A stretch of DNA of 64,000 bases, from the NCBI GenBank assembly GCA_963766935.1, contig CAVYBY010000009.1, forward strand, positions 124,001 through 188,000, given 5' to 3'. The stretch is from CAVYBY01 sp963766935 (GTDB taxonomy: Bacteria; Actinomycetota; UBA4738; HRBIN12). A program made the position numbers and the translations under genes. This document shows, piece after piece, positions 38,001-45,971 of this stretch. How positions within the stretch are numbered: position 1 is the first letter of the stretch; each line of letters starts with the position of its first letter. Under the pieces are notes generated by a model that saw only the letters and a list, made by a program, of their open reading frames with translations, did not search any database and was not told the origin of the DNA.

Positions 38001-38589
38001 GGCGATCGCCTGGCACCGCGGTGGCTGGGGACCAGGGTCCGACATGCCCGCTGGCCCGAGTGATCCAGCAGTTGCTGCCAGGATTGCGAGTCTGCCGGTG
38101 ACCAACGTCCACACAGCTGCAGATGATTCGGGCTGTGGGCTATCGTGCTTTGCTCGATCCGCTGGCCATGCCTTCACTTCTGCAGTGGGCGTCGCATGGA
38201 CTGGCGTCAGAGCGGTCCGCAACGCGCCGGTAACTCTTCTCGGGCTCGCATGGGCAGAGGCGACAAGTCTTGGACGTGCCGACTGTCACCCGCGTTCCCA
38301 GCTAATGATCGAGTGCGACCACGCTGCTGCTTGGGCGTCGGGGCTCGGGTCAGTCACGCTTGGGAACACAATTATTCACTATGGCGATCAACTTGATCCA
38401 ACTGTTCGAGCGCATGAGACGAAGCATGCCGATCAGTGGGCAATCTTTGGACCGATCGGTTTTCCCGCCGTCTGGGCCGCTGCTACCGCCGTCTCATATG
38501 TCACGACGGGGACATACGGCTGTGGCAACATCCTGGAGAAATGGGCCGGGTTCGAGGGGACAGGATATGCTGATCAGTGTTCGCATTAG
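35020..38589 (+). CDS. Rhs/YD-repeat protein with C-terminal zincin-like toxin tip
   Basis: 1,189 residues from GTG 35020 (no obvious ribosome site). About 20 YD repeats (YDELGRVLTE, YDSLGRVTKV, YDAAGNMTQA and others) occupy residues about 80-900. The Rhs-core end is MGTRWYEGGLGRFSTRD...NPFGYAGGAPATFIDPTG-like (about 925-968), after which the variable tip begins. The tip contains HETKH (residues 1132-1136), an HExxH zinc motif, then QWAIFGP and a later NILEKWAGFEG whose Glu (1173) could be a third ligand. That suggests a metallopeptidase effector. There is no signal peptide and no recognisable N-terminal delivery domain, so the gene may be 5'-truncated. GC falls sharply in the tip. Its end overlaps a lipoprotein gene by 23 bp. 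Confidence 0.88.
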   Translation: MLRVKWDGGTGGSFAVIPAWRLSPNIGILTDRTYQRINASTTDMYKDTWTYPDDDAKSRRLPQDTKKVDLATTGTLDPETTRRTYDELGRVLTESVAHGAGSEVEANSTYSYEDPVTHDDDICLRQMTDPEGAVTDYTCDAAGDVTSETLHVAGVDDQPAQDRTTSTAYDSLGRVTKVTKPGGGTTITSYDRAGRPSQVDVLLASGVTARTTYVYDQAGHLLEEHQPDPTTSEDTAGEIDHGWNWADLEVSRTDVRNASWVWTTDYDGLGRVIQTSSPLGADTATVYRLGVSENSMIVTSPAGVDTVTDYDVLGRSVSTHVESYEPTTTTYDAFSKPLTLTDPAGVQTRYTWDRYSRETQVDQFYGTADEATTTSTYNLRDLVTETDGPRSGGIDDRTQLDYDLTGRLIEVTQPGVTLPGSSTPVSVQVAYDAAGEQVSVTQTEEDTPSTVAIVRHYAYDADGNLATYIDDRGTTTNTYDLAGRLTETDDPRTDNLFYGYDNLGRQICRDTADCVSSPTSGVETYDYDAAGNMTQAENANATVSMRYDEDGRMIEVWDGELDTGTIRTSYDYDAETGLLVSIDDPATSGDPTLFTYNAAGQVETMDDPLISSDEVSTWGYDSAGRMSTRVDDQADLAWTRTYEANTGRVDTETIEKDSTSATLAAFDLGYDKASNVTSKDSEVLSNPSNGSWTYSYDAAGRMTEADGPDATGTATTWTYGWDGASNRISVQIDSNTPVETTYNGAGDPVSDTDGNDFTTDGVGNLVAMENTSDPSKNWTYDYDPFSRLVCAENDTSCSGSGAITFALDALDRAVSRTKDSTTTTYRYRGVGEVPAKVTTGGTSTRYANTLAGEPIAQRTGSTTRFFLKDLHDDTVGLVNTLAQDRMSVAFDPWGELLGQTGSETTWFGFQSDPTDPATGQVDMGTRWYEGGLGRFSTRDSLFGDLNHPESLNQFGYAGGAPATFIDPTGMHWASLTGGSGGSDEAGNSGAPSARAIAWHRGGWGPGSDMPAGPSDPAVAARIASLPVTNVHTAADDSGCGLSCFARSAGHAFTSAVGVAWTGVRAVRNAPVTLLGLAWAEATSLGRADCHPRSQLMIECDHAAAWASGLGSVTLGNTIIHYGDQLDPTVRAHETKHADQWAIFGPIGFPAVWAAATAVSYVTTGTYGCGNILEKWAGFEGTGYADQCSH
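37170..37929 (+). repeat. Rhs core repeat, copy A (inside the main Rhs gene)
   Basis: Closely similar to 39764-40523 with a constant offset of 2,594 bp and no net indel, so it covers the last 250 or so core codons up to DPTGM. Differences are scattered substitutions. The variable tips diverge completely just after this block. Confidence 0.9.
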
Positions 38590-39100
38590 ACTATCTGGGC
38601 GTTTTTCCAGGCGCCCGAGCCTTTCGGTTATCCACGTCTTGCTCGTGATCCTACTCGTGGCGTCAGTCGCGGCATGTGATCGGTTCCCGGGTATCAACGC
38701 GGTGGGGGTTCGCTCAGACCCAGGATCGGGCACCATCGAGGTCGAGAAGCCGTTGTGCCCGGGCGACAAGGTCATCGAGGTAAGCCTGAGGTTGGCTCCC
38801 GGCGGCTCGTTGAGTGAGGATCCGGGTGGAGTGCTGTGGCGGATCGTATCCGTAGCAGGCTCCGAGTTGGACTCATTCGCGATCGGTTCCACGCCACTCG
38901 GCTTTTCCGTAAGAGTGCCCCTCTCTCGGCAGCTGACACCCAACGAAGGGCTGGCAGCGACGATCATCACGAAACGGGAACCTCCGGCGCTCGTAATCTT
39001 CGAACCAGGAGAGCTGCACCCGGAAGCGTTTCTCACACCGACGGGCCTTCTTAGTCCAGCCCAGTTCAGGTCCCGCAACGCCGGTCGATGCTCTGGCTAG
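38567..39100 (+). CDS. Putative lipoprotein overlapping the Rhs tip; candidate immunity protein
   Basis: 177 residues from ATG 38567, overlapping the Rhs stop by 23 bp. A hydrophobic signal ends in VASVAAC, a lipobox, so the protein should be exported and lipid-anchored. The mature part has a Cys (PLCPGDKV), few helices predicted by eye, and ends NAGRCSG. No known family. Its position directly after the toxin tip, and the low GC content shared with the tip, fit an immunity or tip-accessory protein. The lipoprotein location suggests it would protect or act outside the cytoplasm. The upstream extension of the frame to 38360 is an overlap shadow. Confidence 0.6.
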   Translation: MLISVRIRLSGRFSRRPSLSVIHVLLVILLVASVAACDRFPGINAVGVRSDPGSGTIEVEKPLCPGDKVIEVSLRLAPGGSLSEDPGGVLWRIVSVAGSELDSFAIGSTPLGFSVRVPLSRQLTPNEGLAATIITKREPPALVIFEPGELHPEAFLTPTGLLSPAQFRSRNAGRCSG

Positions 39101-39763
39101 CTGCCCGGAGGCCTGGGGCCCGCGTAACCTTCGCGTCGCAGAGTTGGTCTACGGGTTCATGGTTTAGTGAGCCCGTGATTCGTGAAGAAGCTCAGATCGC
39201 GCTTGTGCCGTTGAAGCAGCGCAACAGTTGTCGATCCAACTCATCCGAGATCCCGTTGGCGCATGTCTCCAGGTCTTGTAGCGCGATGTCCACGCCATCC
39301 GAGGCTTGTTCGGGCTGGGGTCGGATCGGGCGGGAAAGGAGACGGCGCAGGTTACGTCATCATGTCCAATTCTTCTGCACGAGGCCTGGCCAAGCGCTTC
39401 GTGAGCGAGCCGACGCCAAGGGCGATCAAGGAGCCAGTTCCTGCTGTCACCCCTCGAGGGAAGGTCAGCCTAGCAGTCGTCTGACAGCCCGCCGACGCGC
39501 CGTACCGCTACCTCAAAGAGGAGAGAGCGCCAGCAAATCAGAGGGGAAGACCGTGTGCTCTCGGCCACCGCCTTCTTTTCGGGCTTACCTTCGGTGCCGA
39601 GGAGCTTGATCGCAGGAAGCGCGCGGGGGCCCATGGGCATAGCACCACGCCAGCGCGATCACAGTCGCTGAGCAGCCGCGTTTACGATTGCCGTTACCAC
39701 CTCTGCGCCCTGGGGGATTTGGAAGATGACCGCGTTCACCCGATTGGACACATGAAACTCCAA
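39101..39763. other. Non-coding region between Rhs modules
   Basis: About 660 bp with mixed base composition. Open frames here are short and unlike any protein I know. A reverse-strand stretch near 39200-39300 reads somewhat protein-like but has no start. It may hold remnants of an earlier toxin tip or immunity gene. Confidence 0.4.
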
Positions 39764-40523
39764 GACCTACGGCTGGGACGGGGCGTCCAACCGCATCTCG
39801 GTCCAGATCGACTCGAACACGCCGGTCGAGACGACCTACAACGGGGCAGGAGATCCCGTCTCGGACACCGACGGCAACGACTACACCACCGACGGCGTGG
39901 GCAACCTCGTGGCCGTGGAGAACACCTCGGATTCGTCCAAGAACTGGACGTATGACTACGATCCGTTCTCGCGGCTTGTCTGCGCGGAAAATGATATGAG
40001 CTGCTCGGGATCAGGGGCGATCACATTTGCGCTCGACGCGCTCGACCGGGCCGTGACCCGAACCAAGGACTCCACAGCGACCACCTACCGCTACCGCGGC
40101 GTGGGAGAGGTGCCGGCGAAGACCACGACCGGCGGCACCAGTACCCGGTATGCGAACACGCTTGCAGGCGAGCCAATCGCCCAGCGGACGGGCTCGACGA
40201 CCAGGTTCTTCCTGAAGGACATGCACGGCGATACAGTTGGCCTCGTGAACACGCTCGCACAGGACCGCATGAGCGTGGCCTTCGATCCCTGGGGAGAGCT
40301 CCTCGGCCAGTCCGGAAGCGAGACCACCTGGTTCGGGTTCCAGTCCGACCCGACCGACCCCGCCACGGGGCAGGTGGACATGGGCACCCGGTGGTATGAG
40401 GGTGGGCTGGGCCGGTTCACCAGCCGGGACGTGCTGTTCGGGGACCTGAACGACCCGGAGAGCCTGAACCAGTTCGCCTACGCGATCGGCGCCCCCGCGA
40501 CGTTTGTGGACCCGACGGGTATG
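39764..40523 (+). repeat. Rhs core repeat, copy B (orphan cassette)
   Basis: Second copy of the terminal core block, matching 37170-37929. It starts abruptly at GACCTACGGCTGG after unrelated sequence and ends at the DPTG boundary, which is where tips are exchanged in Rhs systems. Confidence 0.9.
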
Positions 40524-41144
40524 AAGAACGCGGTGCACGCCAGTGGAGGTCCCCCCCTCAGCATTCCGGAGGAGTGCCAAACCCCTAGCCCGAACGAGCC
40601 GCCGCTTCTTCAGCAAGACGTTGTGAAGTCAGTCGCGGGCCACTATCGTTCCGCTGGCCGCTTTAGTGAACCGGAGCTTCTGAGTCTCACACTGGACATT
40701 GTCAGCGCAATGCCGGTTCGGGGGTCGGTGGGTTCCGATCTACCGGGAAAGATCGGATTCGGTAGCCAATCCTTGGCTGGCGTGGAGTCGCAGACATTCG
40801 CAACTCTTCAGTACAAGCTGCGCGGTTCGGTGATCGATGTGTGGTCTACAGCCACTTCGAGAGTCGTCGAAGTTCGGCCGATCTTCTTCGTCTGGAGAGT
40901 CGTAACAGACACTGGCAGAACGTTCTCCTTCAACTCAGGAACCACCGAGCCAAACCCGAAGCACCCAGTCTCCATGTATCAGTTTGACTCGGACACTTCT
41001 CTCGACCTAGGACGTGGTCTGCCAATTCCGAGGTCGGCTGGCACCCCGCTATCACTTGCTACAGTCGTATGGAGTTCGGCTCCGAATGCGACAGGCATGG
41101 GATGGACGCCGACAATCGTCGGGGAGACGACGTTTGGTGGATGA
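39765..41144 (+). pseudogene. Orphan Rhs core-plus-tip cassette without a normal start
   Basis: The core frame is open from just after a stop at 39753 (YGWDGASNRISVQ) through FDPWGELLGQSG and RWYEGGLGRFTSRD to FVDPTGM. It then continues into a different tip of about 210 residues with no sequence in common with the first tip. No ATG, GTG or TTG lies at the cassette start; the first in-frame candidate is GTG 39897, inside a YD repeat. It is probably silent unless recombined into the main gene. The tip is rich in beta-type residues (ATLQYKLRGSVIDVW, VRPIFFVWRVVTDTG) and matches nothing I know. Confidence 0.8.
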
Positions 41145-41916
41145 AACCCGCGACACGCGTCGGACGAACGCGTCACTCAAGTACGCCAGCATCGTGATTA
41201 CGTGCGCCTTGATCGCTTGCAATGGATCTACTCGGAATGGCACCTCTCCAACCATTCCGAGTCAGCTTCAGGTTGCGATCGACAGATGTGAGGTCCGAGA
41301 TGGCATGCTCCATGTTGGGATTTCCTTCAGCTCGAACGCGAAGGGTCTTGACGGTGTCGTGCTCACATCCGAAGGGTCGCCTGGGCTGATTTCGGACGAC
41401 GCAGCGGGCGAGTTTCGGTCCAGCCAGGGAGCCTCTGCGAGCACGAGCCCCGACGATCCCACCCTGGTCGTGAGTGTCGAGTCACATCCACTACCGTTGA
41501 GAATCCGCCTGGAGGCTCTGATCATCGCGGTGCACGAACCCGCGGTGATCCAAGCCGGATCGTTGGCTGCATTGATCGGCGCCTCCGCCTCGACGCCATT
41601 CATGGACGTGCGTGTGGAGGACCTACGTCTCGACGAACCGGGCACTGGGGCGGCGATTCAGCTGACCTGGTCGGCACATGACCTCCCGGATGGCTGGCAT
41701 CCCCAAACGCCAAACCAAGTCACGCTTCGAGCGCCATCAGGTGTGTTCGAGCAAGCTCTGTTCCCACAGCTATCCGGCGCAAACAGTGAGCACAGCACGT
41801 TTGGGCTTCGGCGGACCGCGCCTCTTCCTGCAGGGGAACACGGCGCCCAACTCACGGTAGGCACGCTCGGTGTCCAGCTAAGCGATCCCGTCCAGATATC
41901 TCTGACGTCGTGCTAG
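41137..41916 (+). CDS. Putative lipoprotein paired with the orphan Rhs tip
   Basis: 259 residues from GTG 41137, overlapping the orphan tip stop by 8 bp (TTG 41134 is also possible). The signal region YASIVITCALIAC ends in a lipobox. The mature protein is Ser/Gly-rich with strands such as MLHVGISFSSNAKGLDGVVL and ends in a Cys. It has no similarity by eye to the first lipoprotein, but it occupies the same position relative to its tip. Inferred to be the cognate immunity or accessory protein. Confidence 0.6.
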   Translation: MDETRDTRRTNASLKYASIVITCALIACNGSTRNGTSPTIPSQLQVAIDRCEVRDGMLHVGISFSSNAKGLDGVVLTSEGSPGLISDDAAGEFRSSQGASASTSPDDPTLVVSVESHPLPLRIRLEALIIAVHEPAVIQAGSLAALIGASASTPFMDVRVEDLRLDEPGTGAAIQLTWSAHDLPDGWHPQTPNQVTLRAPSGVFEQALFPQLSGANSEHSTFGLRRTAPLPAGEHGAQLTVGTLGVQLSDPVQISLTSC

Positions 41917-42253
41917 CCGGTCATGTCGGATGACGGGCTCTGATGGGAGATGAGATCCTGAGCCCGCGTGGATGCTAGCGGGGGAACGGCGCCCCCTCGT
42001 CCGGGAGCCACGTTAGCCATGGATATCTCAACCTCACCACGGCTGGCGGAGCTTGTCAAAGTTGTGGCGTTGATCGTTGGAACGGTCTGCGTATCGGTGT
42101 CCCGAGTCAAGTTTCTTGGACACGTTCGGGCTCGAATAGGTTGGGGTCGGAGGGGTGAACTTCGGTCGGCGTGAGGAACCCGATCACCTCGTGGGCCCAG
42201 TCCGGTTGTAGATCGGACATCGTGACCCATCGCAGCGCCGAACGCAGCGGCGG
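41917..42253. other. Non-coding region right of the Rhs locus
   Basis: About 340 bp. A 68-codon forward frame (41968-42174) and short reverse frames exist but lack family resemblance, and the composition is lower in GC than downstream genes. It probably marks the right boundary of the variable Rhs region. Confidence 0.4.
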
Positions 42254-42844
42254 CTACCGCGAGGAGCGAATGTCAGACATCGACTCGAGCGAGAACCAGG
42301 CAGCCCGGCGGAGCTCGCCGCGCCAGTTCATGAGGGCCTGGCCGAGGTAGACGTCGTCGTCGACGCGGACCAGCTCGTCGAGGATCTGGCGGATCGGCCA
42401 CTCCGGGTTCTCATCGAGGTCGCGGTAGTCGATCCGGAGCACGTCGGTGCCGGGATGGGTCACGCTCGGGCCGACGTCGTTGAGGAAACGGAACGCGGTC
42501 GGGCCGGTGTCGTCGACCCCGCGCTGCTCGTACTTCGGGAACGCGAGTCGAAGCGCGGTGTCGCCGCCCTTCGTGAACAGGTTACGTCCCTCGTGGGCCT
42601 GCGGGTCGAACGTCTTTCCCTTCCACGGAAGCCACGCGTGCGTGAGCGCCTCGGTCACCGCGTCGATGCCGTGGCCGAGCGTCGTCGCGACCAGCCGTCC
42701 CCGCAGCGGTCCCGAAAGACCTTCGGGGGTGGAGCCGGCGGCGAAGACACGCTCCAGCTCCGCTAGTCCGCGCGCGCGGTCGAGACGGAGCATCGCCACC
42801 GCGTGCCAGTAGCTCGCCTTGCCGGAGGGGGTCTCGTTGACCAC
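42254..42844 (-). CDS. Conserved hypothetical protein
   Basis: 196 residues. Recognisable features are LRGRLVATTLGHGIDAVTEAL, the segment LPWKGKTFDPQAHEGRNLF, FRFLNDVGPSVTHPGTDVLRIDY and the C-terminal VYLGQALMNWRGELRRAAWF. These look like an alpha/beta ligand-binding fold, but I cannot name a function. It has no signal peptide. It starts 6 bp after the aldo/keto reductase stop, so it is the third gene of a PadR-controlled operon. Confidence 0.7.
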   Translation of the reverse strand: MVNETPSGKASYWHAVAMLRLDRARGLAELERVFAAGSTPEGLSGPLRGRLVATTLGHGIDAVTEALTHAWLPWKGKTFDPQAHEGRNLFTKGGDTALRLAFPKYEQRGVDDTGPTAFRFLNDVGPSVTHPGTDVLRIDYRDLDENPEWPIRQILDELVRVDDDVYLGQALMNWRGELRRAAWFSLESMSDIRSSR

Positions 42845-42850
42845 GACGGA

Positions 42851-43912
42851 TCAGCCTACCGCGCCGTCCGACGTGCGGCGACGCGCGGCGGGCTCGAACC
42901 ACCACGGCGTGAACCCGCGGTCGGTGTCGTCGACGTTCACGCCGGGCGGGACGACGGCGTCGATCGCATCCAGCGCGGTCGGGTCGAGACGGACGTCGGC
43001 ACCGGCGAGCAGATCGTCGAGCTGCGCGGCCGTGCGCGGACCGATGATCGCCGACGTCACTGCCGGGTGCGCGAGCGTAAACGCGATGGCCATGTGCGTC
43101 ATCGACACGCCGGCGTCGGCGGCGATCTTGACCAGATCCTCAACCAGATCGAGCTTGTGCTTGATCTCGGGACGCGAGCGATCGAACAGCTCGGTGAGGG
43201 CGCCGCGCTCCCGATAGCGCGCGGGTCGGCTCTCCGGCGAGTCGTCGAATGACTCGTGCCGGTAGCGGCCGGTCAGCCAGCCGCGATTCAGCGGACTCCA
43301 CACCAGGACGCCCATCCCGTAGCGCTGGGCAACGGGCAGGACGTCGTGCTCGATGCCGCGGACGAAGATGGAGTACGGCGGCTGTTCCGTGCGAAACCGC
43401 GAGAGGCCGCGCCGCTCGCTGGTCCACTGCGCCTCGACGAGCTGCCACCCCGGGAACGTCGAACAGCCGAAGTACCGGATCTTGCCCTGGCGCTGCAGAT
43501 CGGTGAGCGCGCCGAGCGTCTCTTCGACGTCGGTCTCGCCTTCGGGCCGGTGGACCTGATAGAGGTCGATGTGGTCGGTTCCCAGGCGCTGGAGGCTGTC
43601 CTCCACGGCCCGGGCGATCCACACGCGCGAGTTCCCCCGGTCGTTGCGGCCGGGTCCCATCGACCCGTGCAGCTTGGTTGCGAGGACGACCTGATCCCGC
43701 CGGCCCGACAGCGCCCGGCCGACGATCTCCTCGGACTCGCCACTCGAGTAGACGTCGGCCGTGTCGACGAAGTTGATGCCACCGTCGATCGCCCGATGGA
43801 TGATCGAGACGCAGTCATCGACATCGCTATTGCCCCAGGCGCCGAACATCATCGTGCCGAGGCAGTGGGTGCTGACGGACAAGCCGGTGCCTCCGAGCGT
43901 TCGGTACTCCAT
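42851..43912 (-). CDS. Aldo/keto reductase
   Basis: 353 residues. The AKR barrel is clear: YRTLGGTGLSVSTHCLGTMMFG at the start, catalytic Asp and Tyr in INFVDTADVYSSGESEEI, Lys in VVLATKLHGS and His in IDLYQVHRPEG. Late GVLVWSPLNRGWLTGRY is also typical. It reduces aldehydes or ketones with NADPH; the substrate is unknown. It follows the PadR regulator by 30 bp and is probably its main target. Confidence 0.92.
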   Translation of the reverse strand: MEYRTLGGTGLSVSTHCLGTMMFGAWGNSDVDDCVSIIHRAIDGGINFVDTADVYSSGESEEIVGRALSGRRDQVVLATKLHGSMGPGRNDRGNSRVWIARAVEDSLQRLGTDHIDLYQVHRPEGETDVEETLGALTDLQRQGKIRYFGCSTFPGWQLVEAQWTSERRGLSRFRTEQPPYSIFVRGIEHDVLPVAQRYGMGVLVWSPLNRGWLTGRYRHESFDDSPESRPARYRERGALTELFDRSRPEIKHKLDLVEDLVKIAADAGVSMTHMAIAFTLAHPAVTSAIIGPRTAAQLDDLLAGADVRLDPTALDAIDAVVPPGVNVDDTDRGFTPWWFEPAARRRTSDGAVG

Positions 43913-43942
43913 GGACGCCTCCTCCTTTTGGCAATGATGCCA

Positions 43943-44599
43943 TCAGTCGGCGGGAGTACCCGAGCCGGCCGGCTCGTCCTCGGCGAGCAGCCGGTAGAGG
44001 CGCTTGCGAGTGTCGGTGAGGATCTGCTTCGCCTGCCCGATCTGCGTCGCGCTTCCGGCCCGCGCGACCTGCATCAGCGCCGCGGCCACCTGGAACCCGA
44101 TGTCGCGGAGCTCCATCATCGGAGCCTCCGATGCGGGGACTTCCCACGGGGCGCCGCCCTCCTCGGTCCGGCGCTTGGCCTCCTTCGAGCCCTCCGGGGT
44201 CGGCCGGAACACCCGCCGGCCGTCGGCCTCGTCGCTCGTGACGAGCCCTTCGTCCTCGAGCAGCTGAAGGGTCGGATAGACCGAGCCCGGGCTCGGGCGC
44301 CACATGCCGCCGGAGCGCTCCGTCAGCTCCTGGATCACCTGGTACCCGTGCATCGGCGACTCCGCGAGCAGGACGAGGATCGCCGCCCTGACGTCGCCGC
44401 GTCCGACGCGCGGGCCGCGGCCGGCGAACTGCCACGGCATGCCCCACTCGCCGAATCCGGGCCCGAACCCGCCGCGGCCCTTCCACCCATGGTGCCGCGC
44501 GGCCATCCGGACGAGGCGCCGGTGCCCGCGGTGCCCGTGGTGCCCAACATGTCCTTCGTGTTCCCAGCCTTCGGCGTGGCCGTGCTCTCGACCGTCCAT
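43943..44599 (-). CDS. PadR-family transcriptional regulator
   Basis: 218 residues. A His/Gly-rich N-terminus of about 65 residues (HGHAEGWEHEGHVGHHGHRG) could bind metal. The PadR winged helix follows: DVRAAILVLLAESPMHGYQVIQ, RPSPGSVYPTLQLLEDEGLV and GRRVFRPTPEG. The C-terminal helices form the dimer domain. ATG 44599 has GGAGAGGAG upstream. Overlapping palindromes about 65 bp upstream suggest autoregulation. It heads an operon with an aldo/keto reductase. Confidence 0.9.
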   Translation of the reverse strand: MDGREHGHAEGWEHEGHVGHHGHRGHRRLVRMAARHHGWKGRGGFGPGFGEWGMPWQFAGRGPRVGRGDVRAAILVLLAESPMHGYQVIQELTERSGGMWRPSPGSVYPTLQLLEDEGLVTSDEADGRRVFRPTPEGSKEAKRRTEEGGAPWEVPASEAPMMELRDIGFQVAAALMQVARAGSATQIGQAKQILTDTRKRLYRLLAEDEPAGSGTPAD

Positions 44600-44661
44600 C
44601 CTCGTCTCCTCTCCAAGCTGCTCCCGCCGCTCGTCGTGGGCGAGCGCTCATCGAACGATCA

Positions 44662-44676
44662 CGATATATCGCGATA
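44662..44676. promoter_or_regulatory. Overlapping palindromes, candidate PadR operator
   Basis: CGATATATCG (44662-44671) and TATCGCGATA (44667-44676) are each perfect 10-bp palindromes sharing five bases. They lie in the AT-richer spacer upstream of padR. PadR operators are commonly AT-flanked palindromes like these. Confidence 0.5.
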
Positions 44677-44722
44677 CCGCGTCCGCCAACCCCCACAGGT
44701 GGGATCGGCGTTCTGCGGGCGC

Positions 44723-45622
44723 TTACGCGCCGAGGATGTCGAGTACGGCCGCCAGCTCGCGGAGCGACCCTTCCGTGTTGGGGCTCGGGATGAAGATCAC
44801 CTCGTCGGCGCCGGCTTCTGCGAGCGCGCGGACCCCATCGGCGATCCTGTCGGGGCCGCCCTCGAGGGGCGGGACGTCGTCGTCGAGCGGCCGCTCCCCG
44901 GAGGTCCGGTCGAGCATCACGAGGGCGCAGGCGCTCCGGCGCAGATCGCCGGGTGGGCGGCCGGCCCGGGTCGCGAGGCGTTCGACCTTGTTGCCCAGCT
45001 CGGCGAAGCCCTCGGGTGTGTTGCCGTAGTCGGCGTACCAGGCGTTCCAGATCTCCGCGTGCGGCAGGGAGGCGGCAAGGACCCGCGGTCCGAAGCTGCC
45101 GATCATCAGCGGCGGTTTCCGCGCGGGCCGTGGCAGCAGGAGGGCATCGTCGACGGTCCAGAACTCGCCGTGGAGCGTGATGCGTTCGCCTGCAAGCAGT
45201 GCGCGCACGATCTCGAAGGCTTCTGCGAACCGGGAGGCGCGATGGTCGTAGGGGAGACCGAACGCGCGGAACTCGGGCTCGTTCCAGCCGGCGCCGACCC
45301 CGAAGACCAGCCGGCCGCCGCTGATCTCGTCGACGGTGGCGGCCAGCTTGGCCGTGACGCCCGGCGCGTGAAACCCGAGGCACGCGACGAGCGGCCCGAG
45401 CCGCACTCGCTGGGTGACGGACGCGAGCGCCGCCAGGAGCGTCCATGCCTCCCACGGGCCACGTTCGGGCCGCCCGTCGCCGCGGTAGAGGTAGTGGTCC
45501 CCGACCCAGATCGAGTCGAACCGATGCCGCTCGGCCGCCGCCGCCATCGACGCGTACTCGGGCCATCGCACATCCCGCTCGACCTCGGGGAGCTGGATTC
45601 CAACCTGGATCGGTCTCGTCAT
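44723..45622 (-). CDS. LLM-class F420-dependent oxidoreductase
   Basis: 299 residues. The bacterial-luciferase-like barrel shows GIQLPEVERDVRWPEYASMA, FDSIWVGDHYLY, LASVTQRVRLGPLV, VFGVGAGWNEPEFRAFG and PLMIGSFGPRVL, the F420 (rather than FMN) subgroup seen in actinobacteria and Chloroflexota. The substrate is unknown. ATG 45622 is preceded by GGAGGG. It reads leftwards, just upstream of the padR operator. Confidence 0.9.
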   Translation of the reverse strand: MTRPIQVGIQLPEVERDVRWPEYASMAAAAERHRFDSIWVGDHYLYRGDGRPERGPWEAWTLLAALASVTQRVRLGPLVACLGFHAPGVTAKLAATVDEISGGRLVFGVGAGWNEPEFRAFGLPYDHRASRFAEAFEIVRALLAGERITLHGEFWTVDDALLLPRPARKPPLMIGSFGPRVLAASLPHAEIWNAWYADYGNTPEGFAELGNKVERLATRAGRPPGDLRRSACALVMLDRTSGERPLDDDVPPLEGGPDRIADGVRALAEAGADEVIFIPSPNTEGSLRELAAVLDILGA

Positions 45623-45667
45623 GTCTTCCCTCCGTGCCGGCCGCCTTCGATTGGGTCCTTCGTCCCG

Positions 45668-45673
45668 TACGAT
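45668..45673 (+). promoter_or_regulatory. Predicted -10 box of the small basic protein gene
   Basis: TACGAT ends 6 nt before ATG 45680; a TTCGAT box lies 16 bp upstream of it. No ribosome site intervenes, which is consistent with leaderless transcription. Confidence 0.4.
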
Positions 45674-45679
45674 ATGGGC

Positions 45680-45901
45680 ATGCCGGACAGCTATGGGAAG
45701 CGCCAGCGGCGTGAGGTGAAAGCGAAGAAGGCGGCCGCCCGCGAGGAGCGGCGCGTGGCCCGGAACCAGCGGCAAACCGACCGCGCCTCGGGCGCGCTCG
45801 CCGACGAGCCGATCGGGCCCGCGCAGCCGGTGGACACCGGGGACGACATCGTGATCAACGAGTACGGCGTGATCGTCAGCGGCGACGGCGACGGTTCGTG
45901 A
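45680..45901 (+). CDS. Small basic/acidic hypothetical protein
   Basis: 73 residues. The first half is strongly basic (YGKRQRREVKAKKAAAREERR), the second half acidic with VINEYGVIVSGDGDG. The charge pattern and length suggest a nucleic-acid- or ribosome-associated protein; no family recognised. ATG 45680 is favoured over ATG 45674 because of the -10 box position. Confidence 0.55.
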   Translation: MPDSYGKRQRREVKAKKAAAREERRVARNQRQTDRASGALADEPIGPAQPVDTGDDIVINEYGVIVSGDGDGS

Positions 45902-45971
45902 GCTGAGGCTCGCTCGCAACCGGCCGGTCTAGCCACTCAAGGGCGTTCGAATCGCTGCCGAACCTTGGGTT

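Noticed and set aside
39263..39484. 73-codon frame between the Rhs modules as an immunity gene
   Set aside because: No start signal, no conserved features, and the overlapping lipoprotein genes fit that role better.
40523..41144. Orphan Rhs cassette as an assembly duplication
   Set aside because: The core copies differ by many scattered substitutions and lead into different tips and different lipoproteins, so they are distinct genomic copies.
42110..42240. Possible transposase remnant right of the Rhs locus
   Set aside because: Short reverse frames look faintly protein-like, but no catalytic or helix-turn-helix motif can be identified.
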